DNA of 64,000 bases from Toxotes chatareus. Lineage: Eukaryota; Chordata; Actinopteri; Toxotidae. The notes under the pieces were generated by a model. The model was not told the DNA's origin. It saw only the letters and a list, made by a program, of their open reading frames with translations, and did no database searches. Every line of letters starts with the position of its first letter. Positions within the stretch are counted from its first letter, which is position 1. Made by a program: the position numbers and the translations under genes. This document shows, in pieces, positions 23,174 to 35,288 of this stretch. The DNA lies in the NCBI GenBank assembly GCA_016801885.1, contig JAFBJY010001480.1, positions 62,001-126,000 of the forward strand, read 5' to 3'.

Positions 23174-24223
23174 TGTGGGGGTGGCCGAGAAACCCGGTAT
23201 ACAACAATGAGTTGTGGCAGACTGGAGCAATTCCCAGTTCCATTTTATTTGACAAAATTAGAGTCTTGTTCAAAAACTTCACAGTAAAAAATGCACATTG
23301 GGCCAACCAGAAAGACAAAAGTAAACAAAAAAGGAGGAAAAAAAATTCTCAAGAGCACTTCTCAAGAAGACATAAAATAATACACAACAAAAGAATTCAC
23401 TCAAACTGCCTTTCTGGCTATACCCTTAAAGCAGTAGTGTCCAAACTGTTCCACAAAGGGGCGTGTGGCTGCAGGCTTTTGTTCTGACCAATCAAGAGCA
23501 CACAGTTTGACCAATCAACTGTCTGAGGACTGAGATCAGTTGATTAAATGAGTCCAGTCTGGTGTGCTGCTGCTTAGTTAGAACAAAAACCTGCAGCTAC
23601 ACGGCGCTTTGAGGAACAGTTTGGACACCTCTGCCTTAAAGTTTGGGCCCATGGCAGGAGCTGCAATCTGGAGCTGTGTTCAGGAGCTGTGCTTCTCTCT
23701 AGCCTCCGGCCACCACAGCCTCCTCACTTTTATTCTGGTGGACTGCACCTTCTCAAGAAATCAATATCAATTATCTCTTCCAGCACATATACAGTAATCC
23801 CAATATTAAATAAGAAATTATGAAATAGAAGTTTAGTTAAACTTACTTTGAAAGCACATATTTCTTTTTAAACAAGATACTTATACAGGTCATTTCACCA
23901 CAAAAGACAAAACACTCTACCACACTTGGTTTCTTTCCTGTGAACCCCCTATTTAACCAAATGGACCGCTCCAGCTCAGGTTTGGCTGTTCCTGGTCTGA
24001 CAGAGGAAGTAGTGCAACAAAGGAGACAGGTGAACACAAGTTAAATTCTATAAATCAAATACACAATCACAGTGTGACTTCTCTCCTTCACCCCCTCCTC
24101 CAAATGTTCATACCAAACACATCACCACAAGCAGTTCACACCAGGATCAACATTCTGATAAAATCTACCTGAGAGTGTGTCGCGCATGTGCCTTACTTTA
24201 GTGCACGGGGTCTCCCTGTGACA
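23174..24223 (-). mobile_element. Solo LTR-like element, copy 2
   Basis: On the minus strand it starts TGTCACAGGGAGACC and ends GGCCACCCCCACA (TG...CA). It has an AATAAAAG promoter-like box (TATAAAAG in copy 1) and AATAAA near 23240 as polyadenylation signal, an LTR layout. The flanks are ATAGA (23169-23173) and GTAGA (24224-24228), matching at four of five bases and so plausibly the target duplication. The length is about 840 bp once the nested hAT MITE is removed. There is no internal coding region. Related copies: 5563-6250 and 32328-32575. Confidence 0.6.
23424..23641. mobile_element. hAT-type MITE (202 bp) with 8-bp TSD
   Basis: The element spans 23432-23633. Its ends CAGTAGTGTCCAAACTGTTCC and (reverse complement of the right end) CAGAGGTGTCCAAACTGTTCC form ~21-bp terminal inverted repeats. 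It is flanked by a perfect 8-bp direct repeat CCTTAAAG (23424-23431 and 23634-23641). CAG-type termini and an 8-bp duplication are the hAT signature. It lies inside the LTR-like element. Copy 1 of that LTR (5563-6250) has no insertion at the corresponding place, which serves as the empty site. Confidence 0.9.
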
Positions 24224-24598
24224 GTAGAACAATTTTAAAACAATTTAATTTAAAGCACAATAACAAATTAGGTAACCACAATATAATAAATTTAAGTAAA
24301 TGAACCATGGGTTTAGTTAGAATTATAAGGAAATCAGAGTAACAAATACTCAGAATTTTTGTGCTTAAACTGAAAGTACAGTCAACTTAAAAAATATGTC
24401 TAGATTTAGATGAATGTATTGCTTGCAACCACTGCAACCATGAATTACATAATGAATTTAAGTAAATCAAACATGGGTTTAGTTAGAATTACTAAGGAAA
24501 TACAAAAAAAGTAACAAATACTCAGAATTTTTGTGCTGAAACTGCTTATATAATTTATTTAAAATTACTAGTACAGTCAACTTAAAAAATATTGATAT
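24224..24598. repeat. AT-rich long inverted repeat, right arm (partly tandem)
   Basis: This is the reverse-orientation partner of 22838-23173. The core appears twice in tandem (about 24240-24450 and 24450-24598). Confidence 0.5.
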
Positions 24599-25130
24599 TG
24601 TTGAAGCTGGGTCCAGGTCTGGCTGAGTCCCCACACCTTAATCTTTACTCTCTTAAGTTTTTTGTCTTCTTCAAAATTCTAAGTGTTCAAGTCTTCTTCA
24701 GATAAAATGCACAGAGTCAACCAGATACAGGAGATCAGAGAGGCTGAGTCCAGAAAGCTTTATTCTACAAACACAGAGTCTATAAGCATGAGAAGTCCTG
24801 TAGGAGCATCTGAAAAATCACCAAAAGTACATCATGTTATATACACAGGGTTGTATCCATCTCAAGGACACTTCTGGGTGTGAATGGGCATGTCTTTTTC
24901 TTTTTCCCTTTGTCTGGTTGGTGCGTTTTTACTGGTGTCAAATCTTACTTCAAATCTATCTTTTTTCCTAGAATTTGGCTGGCTTCATTTCTATTGCTGT
25001 CTTTGCTTATCACGTGTGCCATTGATTGTCCATTTTTACTACACTTCAATCACATTTTGTTTTTAATGGAATCTGAATTTCTTTTGATTGCTTTTTTAAA
25101 ACTTTTAAGACTACCTCAAAGTTAGCAACA
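24599..25130 (-). mobile_element. Candidate solo LTR of a second family
   Basis: On the minus strand the segment begins TGTTGCTAAC and ends GCTTCAACA, giving TGTTG...CAACA ends. AATAAA lies at 24759-24764, 165 bp before the end, as in an R-U5 segment. The AT-rich arm stops exactly at its edge. The flanks (ATAT versus GGCAC) show no clear target duplication, so the call is tentative. Confidence 0.4.
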
Positions 25131-25399
25131 GGCACAGTAGGAATGAGAGCAACATGAGAACAGCACATGCAACAGCTGCTAAATAAGCAACACCAGTGGA
25201 TAGCACATTCACAGGAGCATACACAGATGAGGAAAATATTGGGGAGTCAAGATGGGAGTGACATGAGAATGGTTATCAGAATATGGGGAACAGTGGTGAA
25301 ACAATGTACGGGACAGAGGGACTTATACCTTTGGGGTTTAGTGTGGTGCCAAGGACAACCACAGGTGCAAGATGGGCTGTGCTCCAATGGAGAGCATTG

Positions 25400-25625
25400 T
25401 GAGAAACAGAGTAAGGGAGTGTGTGTCTATGTGTATGTGGGAGAGCAGCATGGGTAACGGTGCAGAGGAGTGTGCATGTGGCAGAGTAGAGGTGTATGTG
25501 TGTGTGGGTGTGAGATAGTGGAGATGCAGAAGGCAAACAGAACAAAGTCTAGGATAAGCAGAACACAATTGGATCTGCACACATTGAAAAATATACAAAC
25601 ATATTGCACAAAATCTGACACTGCA
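25400..25625 (-). repeat. Dispersed CA-rich repeat, copy 2
   Basis: This is the reverse-complement copy of 7050-7320, with the blocks in the same order. No coding content recognised. Confidence 0.55.
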
Positions 25626-26015
25626 ACATAGTGTAACACACTTGTGTGTTTATGGGGCCCTTCTGTGTGGTTCTCACTGAAACTGTTTTTATGCCACTGT
25701 CCAACACCTGGCATAATCTCAACTTGGATTTGAAGATTTAGAATTGTACACTGTCTGAGCTGTTACATGTTTCAAAGCAATATTTAGAATGTGACCCACT
25801 GCAAACCCTTTTAATGGGTTGTGAGAAGTTGCTAATACCTTAGAAAGACCATGCTGTGCTCTCAGTTTGAAGGTCTGTACACACAGATCATGTCATGTTT
25901 ATATGTTCCTGTTATCTCAGGAACAGTTTTTGCTTGGCTAACTTTTCTAGTTAGCAGATATCACCATACATGAACTTTTCAAGTTTACAGATTTTTGCTG
26001 TTTATCTATGTTTAG

Positions 26016-27308
26016 GTGTTTGCTGTCCAAGGGTTTTGGCTCGTTGATTATTCAGATAGTGATGAAACTGATGAGGACTTTATGGAGAACAAAACTCCCA
26101 CTCCACACCGTGATGTTCTCAGGAAGATAACAGAAAACACTCTGGTATGCCTTTGATGCTTTTAATTCAATTAAAATGTTTTTAGTCAAGTAATTGTATA
26201 AACCTGTTTCTGGTTTTAATAGATTGTGCATTTATGTATGAATGTATGCATGTCTTGACATAGCTTTTGTTTTTGCAGATGGATAGCGGATTGGAGGTTT
26301 CTAATCATTTGTATGATTCAGATGAAACTGTTGTGAAAGAAACCTGTGATGAGACTTCTCCAAGCAACCATTCCAACGAGCAATCAGATGATGAACTTGT
26401 TCCATCACTGAGATGCACAAAAAGCATTATGGTAAGCTCCTAAAACTTATTTAAAACAGTATGAGTACTTAGCGGATGGGCACTTTCCCTGCCATTTGAT
26501 TTTCTACTGTATCAACAAAAAGCACATAAAAATCATATCTCCATGTCTCCTTTTTAGAGTACAAGATTTTGCTGGGTGTCTCTACGATTCAAATGATGAC
26601 AGCACAGAGGGCACTCTCATTTCTAAGCCTGAAAGGCATACACAGAAGCCGAGAAGAAGCTCTCACCATCCTGTAAGCCTTTTTTTTGATTCTTGTATGT
26701 GCTTCTATGACTGTGAACATGTCTGTTGTTTTTGCTAGTGAGCCTGGTACTGACTCAATTTTATTTCCCCATTTTGTTTTGTAAATTGATAACAAGTGTG
26801 TTCCTTTTTTAGGCTTTATTGTATATATGACACATTCAGATTGTTTTGAAGGTTTTTAGTAGGGATGGACATGATTACTCGAGTACTCAAATACCCGTTC
26901 ATTACATTATTATTTGAGTAACAGTTGACTATTCGTGCTGGGACTGGGAATGGAGTCCTCTCGCTTTGTTATAATTTGAGCCACCGGTGTTATTCCGAGT
27001 TCTGCCTGTCTACTGACAACCATGTACCTTGTGGGATCGCATAACGGTGTAGCTCTGTAGCGCCGGGCTTGGACTTTACATACCCTGGCCGGGTCAGGTT
27101 GGGCCTTAATTTTCATATCCGTTGATAACTCTAACCTGCACAGTGTCTTTGTTGTGGCTACAACTCATGTAGCAGTACATGCAATATGTTCGTGTCTGAC
27201 TGGAAACGCTAGTGCAGGGGTATTCAACTAAAATTTCTGCTTAACTAAAAAGGTCCAGTGAAAGAAAATTTCTTCAAGCGAAGGTCCAGAAGATTATGAA
27301 TTAGTGTG

Positions 27309-27365
<57 letters not shown>

Positions 27366-29705
27366 TAGCCTCATAGTTGTATCAACATCTGCAACTGTTA
27401 AATTAAACAAAGTACAATTCAAAAATATGTATTGTCATTTAAGTTGTGAAGTATACATGTGTATGTTGAACTATACATATGATGATAATAATAATGTTTT
27501 TCTCTCATTAGGTTAAGGCTGCATTTAAAAATAAAATAGAAAATAAATAAAACATTTGAAAAATTGTGCAAAATAAATAAATAAATAATAAAGTGATTAA
27601 TTTTAGAAAAATAAAATACCAGCAGCTTGAGTTTCTTTTTTCTTTGTCTCAACAAATTTTTACAGTAAATGAATATAAACACATCTTAACAACTGAACAG
27701 TTTCTCTTTCTTCCCCTCTTATATCTTATGCCCCCGCTTTCTGTTGATCAGTGAGAGAACTGAGCTAAAACTTCTCCTGGCAGGATCATCTCTCCCTGTC
27801 TCCCGCTCACTCTCCTCTCTGTCTTCTCTCGCTGTCTCCTGTTCACTCGTCTCTGTCTTCTCTTCCTGTCTGCGGCTCACTTGTCTATAAATGTCATCTC
27901 CCTGTATTGTGAACTTCCCTTTCCACCTGTCACTCACCTCTCATCTCTGTATTCAGAGTGGCGCTTTCACTCTCAAATTTGATTGGCTAAGCAGCATCAC
28001 GTGCAACTCACATGCAATTGGTCTGTATGGTCCGCTAAACAGATACTGTAAAGACTGGAAAAGCTGTGCTGGTTAAAATATTAGCGCCCCGTCATGATGT
28101 AGAATCCCTCAACAGCGTCTGGGTCCAGACCTGGACCGCGGCCCGCCTGTTAGTGACCTCTGATCTAGAAGCTACAACAAGCAACATTTGTGCTTTTATT
28201 GCAGAAAGTTTGTCCAGAAAATGTCAAGACACTTGTGGCGTAAACACCAAGATGCAACAGATGTTGCAAAAGCATTCAGTTTGCCGAAGAACTCAAAAGA
28301 AAGGAAACTGCAGTTAGACTATATTCAAAATAAGGGGAACTTTGAGCACAACAGTGACTTTTTAGAGACACAAAAAGGCAAACTCATCCCATTGAAGCAA
28401 CCACGGAAAAATCTGAAGGACCGGGAATTTGCACATTGTGTTCACTGCTGTGGCCTGTTCTCAAGAAGAGCGATGTGGCAGCATTTTAAAGTATGCAGCT
28501 TCAAACCTGAGAGTACTAAACCAGGTAAAACTAGAGTTCAAGCATTGTGTGCTTTCGCTGAAGTAACCTACAAAAAGAATGGCAAATGGCAGCTGGGGTG
28601 AAGTGCACGGTGAGAACGGCTCGAAACAAGCTTCTAGGGGCAGGGCTCAAGTCGTGTAAAGCTAGAAATAAGCCCTTCATTCAATTCTGAACAGTACAGT
28701 CGGGTTGTCACTGCTGCAAAGAGCCTATCTGGATTGAGTGAGAAAACTGGCAAATACCAATGTCCATCTCTTGCTTGCAAGGTTGGACAGCTTGCATTAT
28801 TTGGCCATGCTTTTTAAGTCAGAAGGCCTGAAAAAGAAAGATAAACAAGCTACTCAAGATGCTGAGGAGTTTGCGCAGCTTTATCAAGAAAGTTGGAGAT
28901 TTGACATTGCAAGCCAAGCATTAACTCAACTTGACCAGGCCAAATGGAATGCTCCTCAACTGTTACCTTTCACACAAGATATCCAAAAGCATCATTGTCA
29001 TCTAGCTGAGAAACAGCAGCAACATTTGAATGATCTTCAAGAACACGCGTCACCATCAAACTAGAAGGAGCTTGCAAAAGTGACCCTGACACAAGTTGTA
29101 CTGTTTAACCACTGGAGAGCAAGGGAAGTGTCCAGGATGCTTCTGTCTGTGTACCTATAAGGAGGATACATCAGACACACATGATGACGTTAGCTTGGCC
29201 CTTACACCGCTTGAACAGAAGCTGTGCAAACATTTTGTAAGGATTACAATCGTGGGAAAGAGGAAGAAAGGTTCAAGTTCTTTTAACCCCACTCATGAGA
29301 GAGTCACTTGATGCTCTAACCGAGAAGAGAGAAGAATGCAGGGTTCTGCGTGAAAATGGATATCTGTTTGCATTACCACACTCTGTCCATTACATAAGGG
29401 CTTCTGACTGCATAAGGCAGTTTGTGAAAGAATGTGATCACATCAAAAATCCTGAAGCATTAACGTCAACAAAACTGAGGAAACATATCGCCACCCTCTC
29501 TACTGTATTGAACCTGAAGACCACAGAACTTGATCAGTTGGCAGACTTCCTTGGGCATAATATTGCTGTCCACCGAAAGCACTACCACCTTCCAGAGGGC
29601 ACCCTCCAGTTGGCCAAAATTAGCGAAGAAGTGCTTCTGGCAATGGAACAGGGACGCCTGGGAGAATACAAGAGAGTCTGGATGAAATTCAAGTTGATGT
29701 GAATA
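26016..29705 (+). pseudogene. Zinc-finger/tyrosine-recombinase-like multi-exon gene, decayed
   Basis: Candidate exons with consensus splice sites lie at 26016-26144 (acidic, DYSDSDETDEDF), 26279-26431 (starts MDSGLEV, 51 codons) and about 26558-26672. A long 3' exon starts near 28172. The last exon begins with a CX2C...HX4H finger (CFYCRKFVQKMSRHLWRKH) and a second cysteine pair (HCVHCCGLFSRRAMWQH). It ends with LTSTKLRKHIATLSTVL and FLGHNIAVHRKHY, which resemble the Arg-box and the H-x-x-R/Tyr region of tyrosine recombinases. It is broken by a stop at 28599, frame changes near 28700 and 29100, an in-frame TAG near 29062, and a shift near 29675, where another frame reads SLDEIQVDV. I recall similar fish proteins but cannot name the family. 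It was probably a domesticated or mobile recombinase-like gene. Confidence 0.6.
27215..28162. mobile_element. hAT-like non-autonomous element in the recombinase-like gene intron
   Basis: It starts CAGGGGTATTCAAC and ends GGCCCGCCTGTTAGTGACCTCTG; the reverse complement of the end begins CAGAGGTCACTAAC. Termini of this type belong to Charlie-like hAT elements. The flanks CGCTAGTG and ATCTAGAA share only the central CTAG, so the 8-bp duplication is decayed. It contains an (AT)n run at about 27316-27363 and no transposase. Confidence 0.5.
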
Positions 29706-30081
29706 GTACTAACTATATTTTAAAGGTACAACATAAATGACATTTAGTCTTCAACATTCAGTAAGTCACTAAAACTGGAATTTTTAAGTAATAGAATTGT
29801 ATGCAGGTATTTTGCAAGTTTCAAATTTAAACCTTTAAATTCAGTAAGACCATACATATGCAAAAATTTGTGTCACACTTAGACATACTGCACACACAAA
29901 CATACAGATGAAGAGGGCAACTTTTATAGTTTTGTATTGTATTATGATTGTATCTACTCAGTTGTAATTAAAACAACATGTTACAGTTATCTGCAGTATT
30001 TTTGTATACTGATACTGATTGGCAAATTGCCCATAGTCTCAGCTTTCCAACTCAATAATATTTTATCAATTAACATTTTAG

Positions 30082-30123
30082 AGACCTTTGGCATGGAGAG
30101 GCCTTCAGAAGAGGACATTGAAG
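30082..30123 (+). other. Possible small terminal exon of the recombinase-like gene
   Basis: These 42 bp lie between an ATTTTAG acceptor and a GTATGT donor and can encode ETFGMERPSEEDIE. Such an acidic piece would fit after the recombinase-like exon, but there is no proof of expression or of homology. Confidence 0.3.
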
Positions 30124-30392
30124 GTATGTGATTGTTTTTAAATTGGTTATAAACTGTCCGTCATTGGTCATAAAGATTTATGAGCTTTGCATTTGTATTT
30201 TGTTTGCATCATTGAAATCCTGCAGGTTTCCCTGATTCACTATTTCACGATGTGATGATAAAAATATAGTACATTACATGTCAGTTTAGCTACTGAAGGC
30301 AGTGCTTTAGTAGAAGCTCAGATCAACAACTTCATTTGCTGTGCAGTAAAGTAGAAAAACACTTTTTTCACTGTTCCAGCACAGTTTGAGTG

Positions 30393-32084
30393 TTAGTGAC
30401 CATTCATATCATGACTTGATGCGACTACAACCAACACAATGGAAAATCCTATTTGAATGGGTTTGTATTACACTTTTCCAGGTCCTTCAACTTCACATTT
30501 TAATGTGAGGACTTCAAAAGTCACAATGTTTAATTCAAAGAACAGTGAAATATCACATTCAGTGTGCAGCTCACACTGTTGGCGGTTGGCGTCTTCAGAC
30601 TCCCTGAAAGCTGACACACAGTATTAGTTGAAGAAGATAGTATTTTTATTTTGGATGAAACACATCCAGGTGTATCACTGTCCCTGTATAATGTGCTGAC
30701 TTCAAAAAATTTAAATCCTAAACCATCACTGAAGTTCATTGTGCAGTGATTGTAAGTGACTGTTACATGTCCAGGCTCCACAGTATACCATGGACCTTCT
30801 GCACCCCCACACCATGAGCTGATCTCTTAGGTCAGGACTTTCTAAATGTACCTCAGACATGTTTTAAGACTCAGGAAGATTGTGCTTTCCAGTTTGCAGC
30901 CTCTAAACTTTGGAATAATCTCCCAGTAAGTCTGAGGTGTGTGGACTCTGTGGACTCTTTCACAAAGCAGATACAAATCCATCTGTTCAGACAGGTTTTT
31001 AGGTAACGTGGTATTTTATGTTTACACTTGTGTTCCATATCTGTGCCTCTCTTGTATTTTACTTTATTTGTTTTTCTTTTTTATTTATGTATTTGTTTGT
31101 TTCTCTCTTTCTTTGACTGTGAAGCAGTGTGTGACTAGATTAGAGTCTTTGTGGAGGCAGAGTGATGAGTCTGTGCTTTAAATGACAACTGGGATTGTGG
31201 CCAAAAACTTCTTACCTAAAAATACAAACCGTTCATCCTGCTTCATCCTGTGCCCTCGACAGACTTGATAATGAGCTCACAAAGAAACTAATCTCACTTA
31301 AGGTCTCACTGTTCTGCCAGTTTACTTCTGCAGTTGAGACCAAAGCTCATAACTCAAAGTGAATCTCTGAGCACAGACATGTTCAAATATACACACTGCA
31401 TAGGAAGTTCAATAAGGAAAAGATTTACAGTGACACTGAGGCAATAAATGTGACAGGATCCTGTCATAGATCAAGGTGATGTAATGTTGGCTGGTTACCT
31501 GCTGAAAATGATACAGAAGAGACACAAACTGACTAATGTTCCTTTGTATGTGATGTTCAGGTGGAGGTTTAGATGGAGATGGAGGGAAAATCAGAAACTC
31601 ATAAAAATGAATGTTTCTAACATTTGTAGACGTGATTGCTGTTGGTGTTGGTTTTCATCTCTTCATTTCTCTTGTGTTGCTCTATAATTTATACTACTGA
31701 AGTTTTCATATTGTTCCTGGAAGGCAGCTGTATCTTCAGTATTCTCATTGTTGACTTTCTGTGGACAAGCAGCATCAGATTTGAGAGATGGGATGTGGTT
31801 CCTGCTGCAGGAGGTGAGACTGATAAGAAGCAATAAAATACAGCAGCAGCTGCTCTGTAACTGGAAACCTGTAAAGACAGAAGAATGAGTTGGACTGGAG
31901 TCCAGTCAGATCACAGAGCAGTGGAGGAGACAGCAGCAGGACCACCACTGTAGGCAAATATTTCCTCCAGAGAAAGGCCTGTTCACATGGAAACCATCTT
32001 GAGCCTTTAAAATGAACATGCACATACAGAGACATAAAGAGTGGTTAAAGACAGAGGACAGATAGACGGAGACAAAGACAAAAA
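30393..32084 (-). repeat. 1.7-kb inverted duplication, right arm
   Basis: This is the reverse-complement partner of 19512-21208, ending sharply at GACAAAGACAAAA. The arms are 1,692 and 1,697 bp long with about 9.2 kb between them. The 3' end abuts the AT-rich repeat copy at about 32100. Confidence 0.85.
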
Positions 32085-32099
32085 AGATTGCAGTGGTTG

Positions 32100-32575
32100 C
32101 AAGCAATACATTCATGTTGACTGTACTTAATATTTTTGAGTAAATTCAAATAAATTATACAAGCAGTTTAAGCACAAAAATTCTGAGTATTTGTTACTCT
32201 GATTTCCTTAGTAATTCTAACTAAACCCATGTTTAATTTACTTAATTTTATTATATTGTGGTTACCTAATTTGTTATTTTGCTTTAAATTAAATTAAATT
32301 AAATTGTTTTATTCTACTGTCACAGGGAGACCGTGTGCACTAAAGTAAGGCACATGTGCTACACTCTCTTTCTCAAGTAGATTTTATCAGAATGTTGATC
32401 CTGGTGTGAACTGCTTGTGGTGATGTGTGTGGTATGAACATTTGAAGGAGAGAAGACACATTGTGATTGTGTATTTGATTTATTGAATTGAACTTGTGTT
32501 CACCTGTCTCCTTTGTTGCACTTCTTCCTCTGTCAGACCAGGAACAGCCAAACCTGGGCTGCAGCTGTCCATTTG
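32100..32575 (+). repeat. AT-rich repeat arm followed by LTR-like copy 3 (truncated)
   Basis: 32100-32327 is one AT-rich arm. From 32328 (TGTCACAGGGAGACC) it continues as the LTR-like repeat for about 250 bp and then diverges. The upstream junction (TTCTAC|TGTCACAG) is the same as at copy 2, so the two share one insertion event that was later copied. Confidence 0.55.
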
Positions 32576-33012
32576 ATTAATTCACTGTGCTTAAAAAGAA
32601 ATGGATTCCAACAGTGACAGGTTTTCAAACCTGACAAAACAGGCAAGATTTCAGAATCAAAAGCTGACAGAGAAGATAGTGACATACAGGATCATCTGTA
32701 GGTTCACATACAACAAACATTCAGCCTACAGATGCAATTATTTAGATTCTTGCTGCATTTATTTTAAACTCACAGAATCTTTATCAGAACCATGTTTAGT
32801 TCCTAAAAGTTCAAAATTACTTTACAGTATATTGTAGTGATTACTTCAACAACAGGGTGTGTATTTCACTGTTAACATGAAGAAAATGAATGTGAACTGT
32901 GACTGTCGCTTATTTCTGTAATTCATTTGGTATTTTTGAGAAGATTGAATATCAGTATGGGTTATGTTTTGGTTAGTGTTAGGCTTTCAGTTATGATGGT
33001 TTAGGTTAGGTT

Positions 33013-33039
<27 letters not shown>

Positions 33040-33044
<5 letters not shown>

Positions 33045-33720
33045 TTGTCCTTTGATGCCTTTGATGTATCAACATTCTACAGTCTGATGTCACAGGCTGC
33101 AGTAAGTGGACACACAGCCAGAGACAAGTTCAGAAGTCAAACAGGAGCAGAAACAGTTGGACTGGACAGGACTTGCTCATGATTTAGGAAGAAAGAAGCA
33201 CTCAGATATTTCTGCACAATTATTGACAAGGAAGGGAGGAGCTACTGCTGTTACAAGGACAAGAGGAAACCACAGGAAAGTCCAGATCACCTCCAAGGTT
33301 TTCAGTAAGTCAGTACATGTTAGTAGTTCATGTCAGTGTTTAGTTTAGAAGTTAATGTTTTGTCCAGATGATATGTATGTAAAATTGGAACGACAAGTAA
33401 TCATACCCATAAGCCCAGCGGTTTGATTGTGTGCTTGTCATTCATGGACAATATTGAGTATTTTTTTTTAATTCTGATCATGACTGTGAGATATTCTCAT
33501 GGTTGCTCAACTTCTTAACTTTGTTTTGGTGTGATGCACTGTAGTTTGTGTTAAAGGAAAGGATTTCTAGGAAGTCTGTACTGTCTGCAACAAGATCCTT
33601 TCTAAAGAAATTCTAATGGAAATGATGGAGCATAAAATCCACAGTCCCTGTCCTGTGGAAAAGTTGACTTCCAGAGTTGAAAAGAAGCAAACATGAGGCT
33701 TCAACAGTCTGAGTAGATCA
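33040..33720 (+). repeat. Low-copy repeat E, copy 2, with open frame at 33106-33348
   Basis: This is the forward partner of 21365-22140. The frame has the same start and the same GTTTTCAGTAAGTCAG end, differing at only a few residues over about 67 codons. It lies outside the right inverted arm, whereas copy 1 lies inside the corresponding position on the left, so the two were not copied as one simple inverted block. Confidence 0.55.
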
Positions 33721-34725
33721 AGTTTCTATCTTCCAGGTATGTTTAGTCCAAAATTCTCCTCTTTGTGTTTCTACACCTAATGTTTCCTTGCAAAGCTGTG
33801 GTGGAGAGATGGCAACACAGAGAGGAAATTCTGCACTAAAAGACACTAAAAGGTGTTCAGAAGCTTAAGGTTGTTACAGAGGTGCCCTGAAAAGTAGCAT
33901 ATTATGGGCTTTTTCCATTAGCACATAAGCTGTGATGGCATGCATTTCCATTACAGCCTCACAGGAGTTAGCAGGGTAGCTGTGCCACATTGCACTGTGT
34001 TGGTCCTGCTTGGTAGCAGAGCTGACCATTGCCAACCTATGACATTCTCCTCCCTTTAGCTGTGTCTGCAGTCGCTACACTCCTGTGTGTCTATGCTGTA
34101 GACTAGAGAGAAAGCTCTGTTCTTAATTCTCTGTTTTCAGCTCTCAAGACTTTTGCAGCTTCTACCTGAACCTCTGTGATCTGGGGTTTACTTTCACTCC
34201 TTTGTTCCAGTTTGGACTTTCAGATATCAGCCTTATTTCACTGTTTACTGATCATTTTCAGCCACATCACAGCTGTTATGTTACTACTAATGCAAAGCAA
34301 ACTTTTTGCTGTTTCTTTTAAACTAGGAGGTTGTAAGGTTGTAAGAAAATGAAATGTGTTTCTCAGTGAGTTAGCATCACTTTATTAGTGGTTCAGATGA
34401 ACAAATCAGTTTGCTGTGCAGTAAAGTGGAAGAAACACTTGCATCGTTCCAGCTCAACTTTAGTGATTGTGGCTGTTCACAGCGTGGCTTAATGTGAGTA
34501 CACCTCCACAAGGGAAACCCTATTTGTTAGAATGAGGAGTATATTGATTTTAGATGTCACATTTCCAGGCTACTCACCTTCCCAGTTTAGTATAAGGAAG
34601 CTGGCATATTTGTTTGGAAAGCTTGCACTGTAGTTTTGAAGCCACGCCTCCTTGTCTCTTGTGGCCCCAGTCAAGTTCACTACATCCCAAACAATATGTT
34701 CCTTTTGAAAGCAAAACGAAAGTTT

Positions 34726-35288
34726 TCAATTCAATTCAATTCAATTTTATTTATATAGCGCCTTCCACAATCAAAATTGTCTCAAAGCGCTTTACAGAGA
34801 CCCAGAGCCTGACCCCAGAGCAAGCACTTAAGGCGACAGTGGCAAGGAAAACTCCCTTTTAACAGGAAGAAACCTTGAGCAGAACCTGGCTCAGATGGGG
34901 ACCCTCCTGCCGATGGCGGGCTGGGTGAAAGGAGGAGGAAAAGGAGGAAGATAGGACAGCTAGGAATGGAGGAGAGGGGAGAAAGACATGCAGCATAATA
35001 CAGACAATGTGGGTCAGTATTTACATTACAGTTAGTGGACAGTTATTGGATAATGTGTGCTCAGCAGATTAGAATTATGAAACAGAGCACGGAGGCAAAA
35101 AGCTGTCATGACTGGTAATTATTTACATTACAGTCTGCAAAGAATATTAATCAAATATTTATCTGTAGCAGAACGGAACATTAAACATGTTAGAAATCGA
35201 TCATTGTAAACAATAAACAGCAGCAGGTGGGTGGAGCCAGGACCATAGGACATGCAGCTCCGGAGCCAGAGGTACCTGCAGTAAGGTA
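34726..35288 (-). repeat. LINE 3' end with (GAATT)n tail, copy 2
   Basis: This is the reverse-complement copy of 8029-8600, from the GAATT tail to GCAGGTACCTCTGG. Confidence 0.75.
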
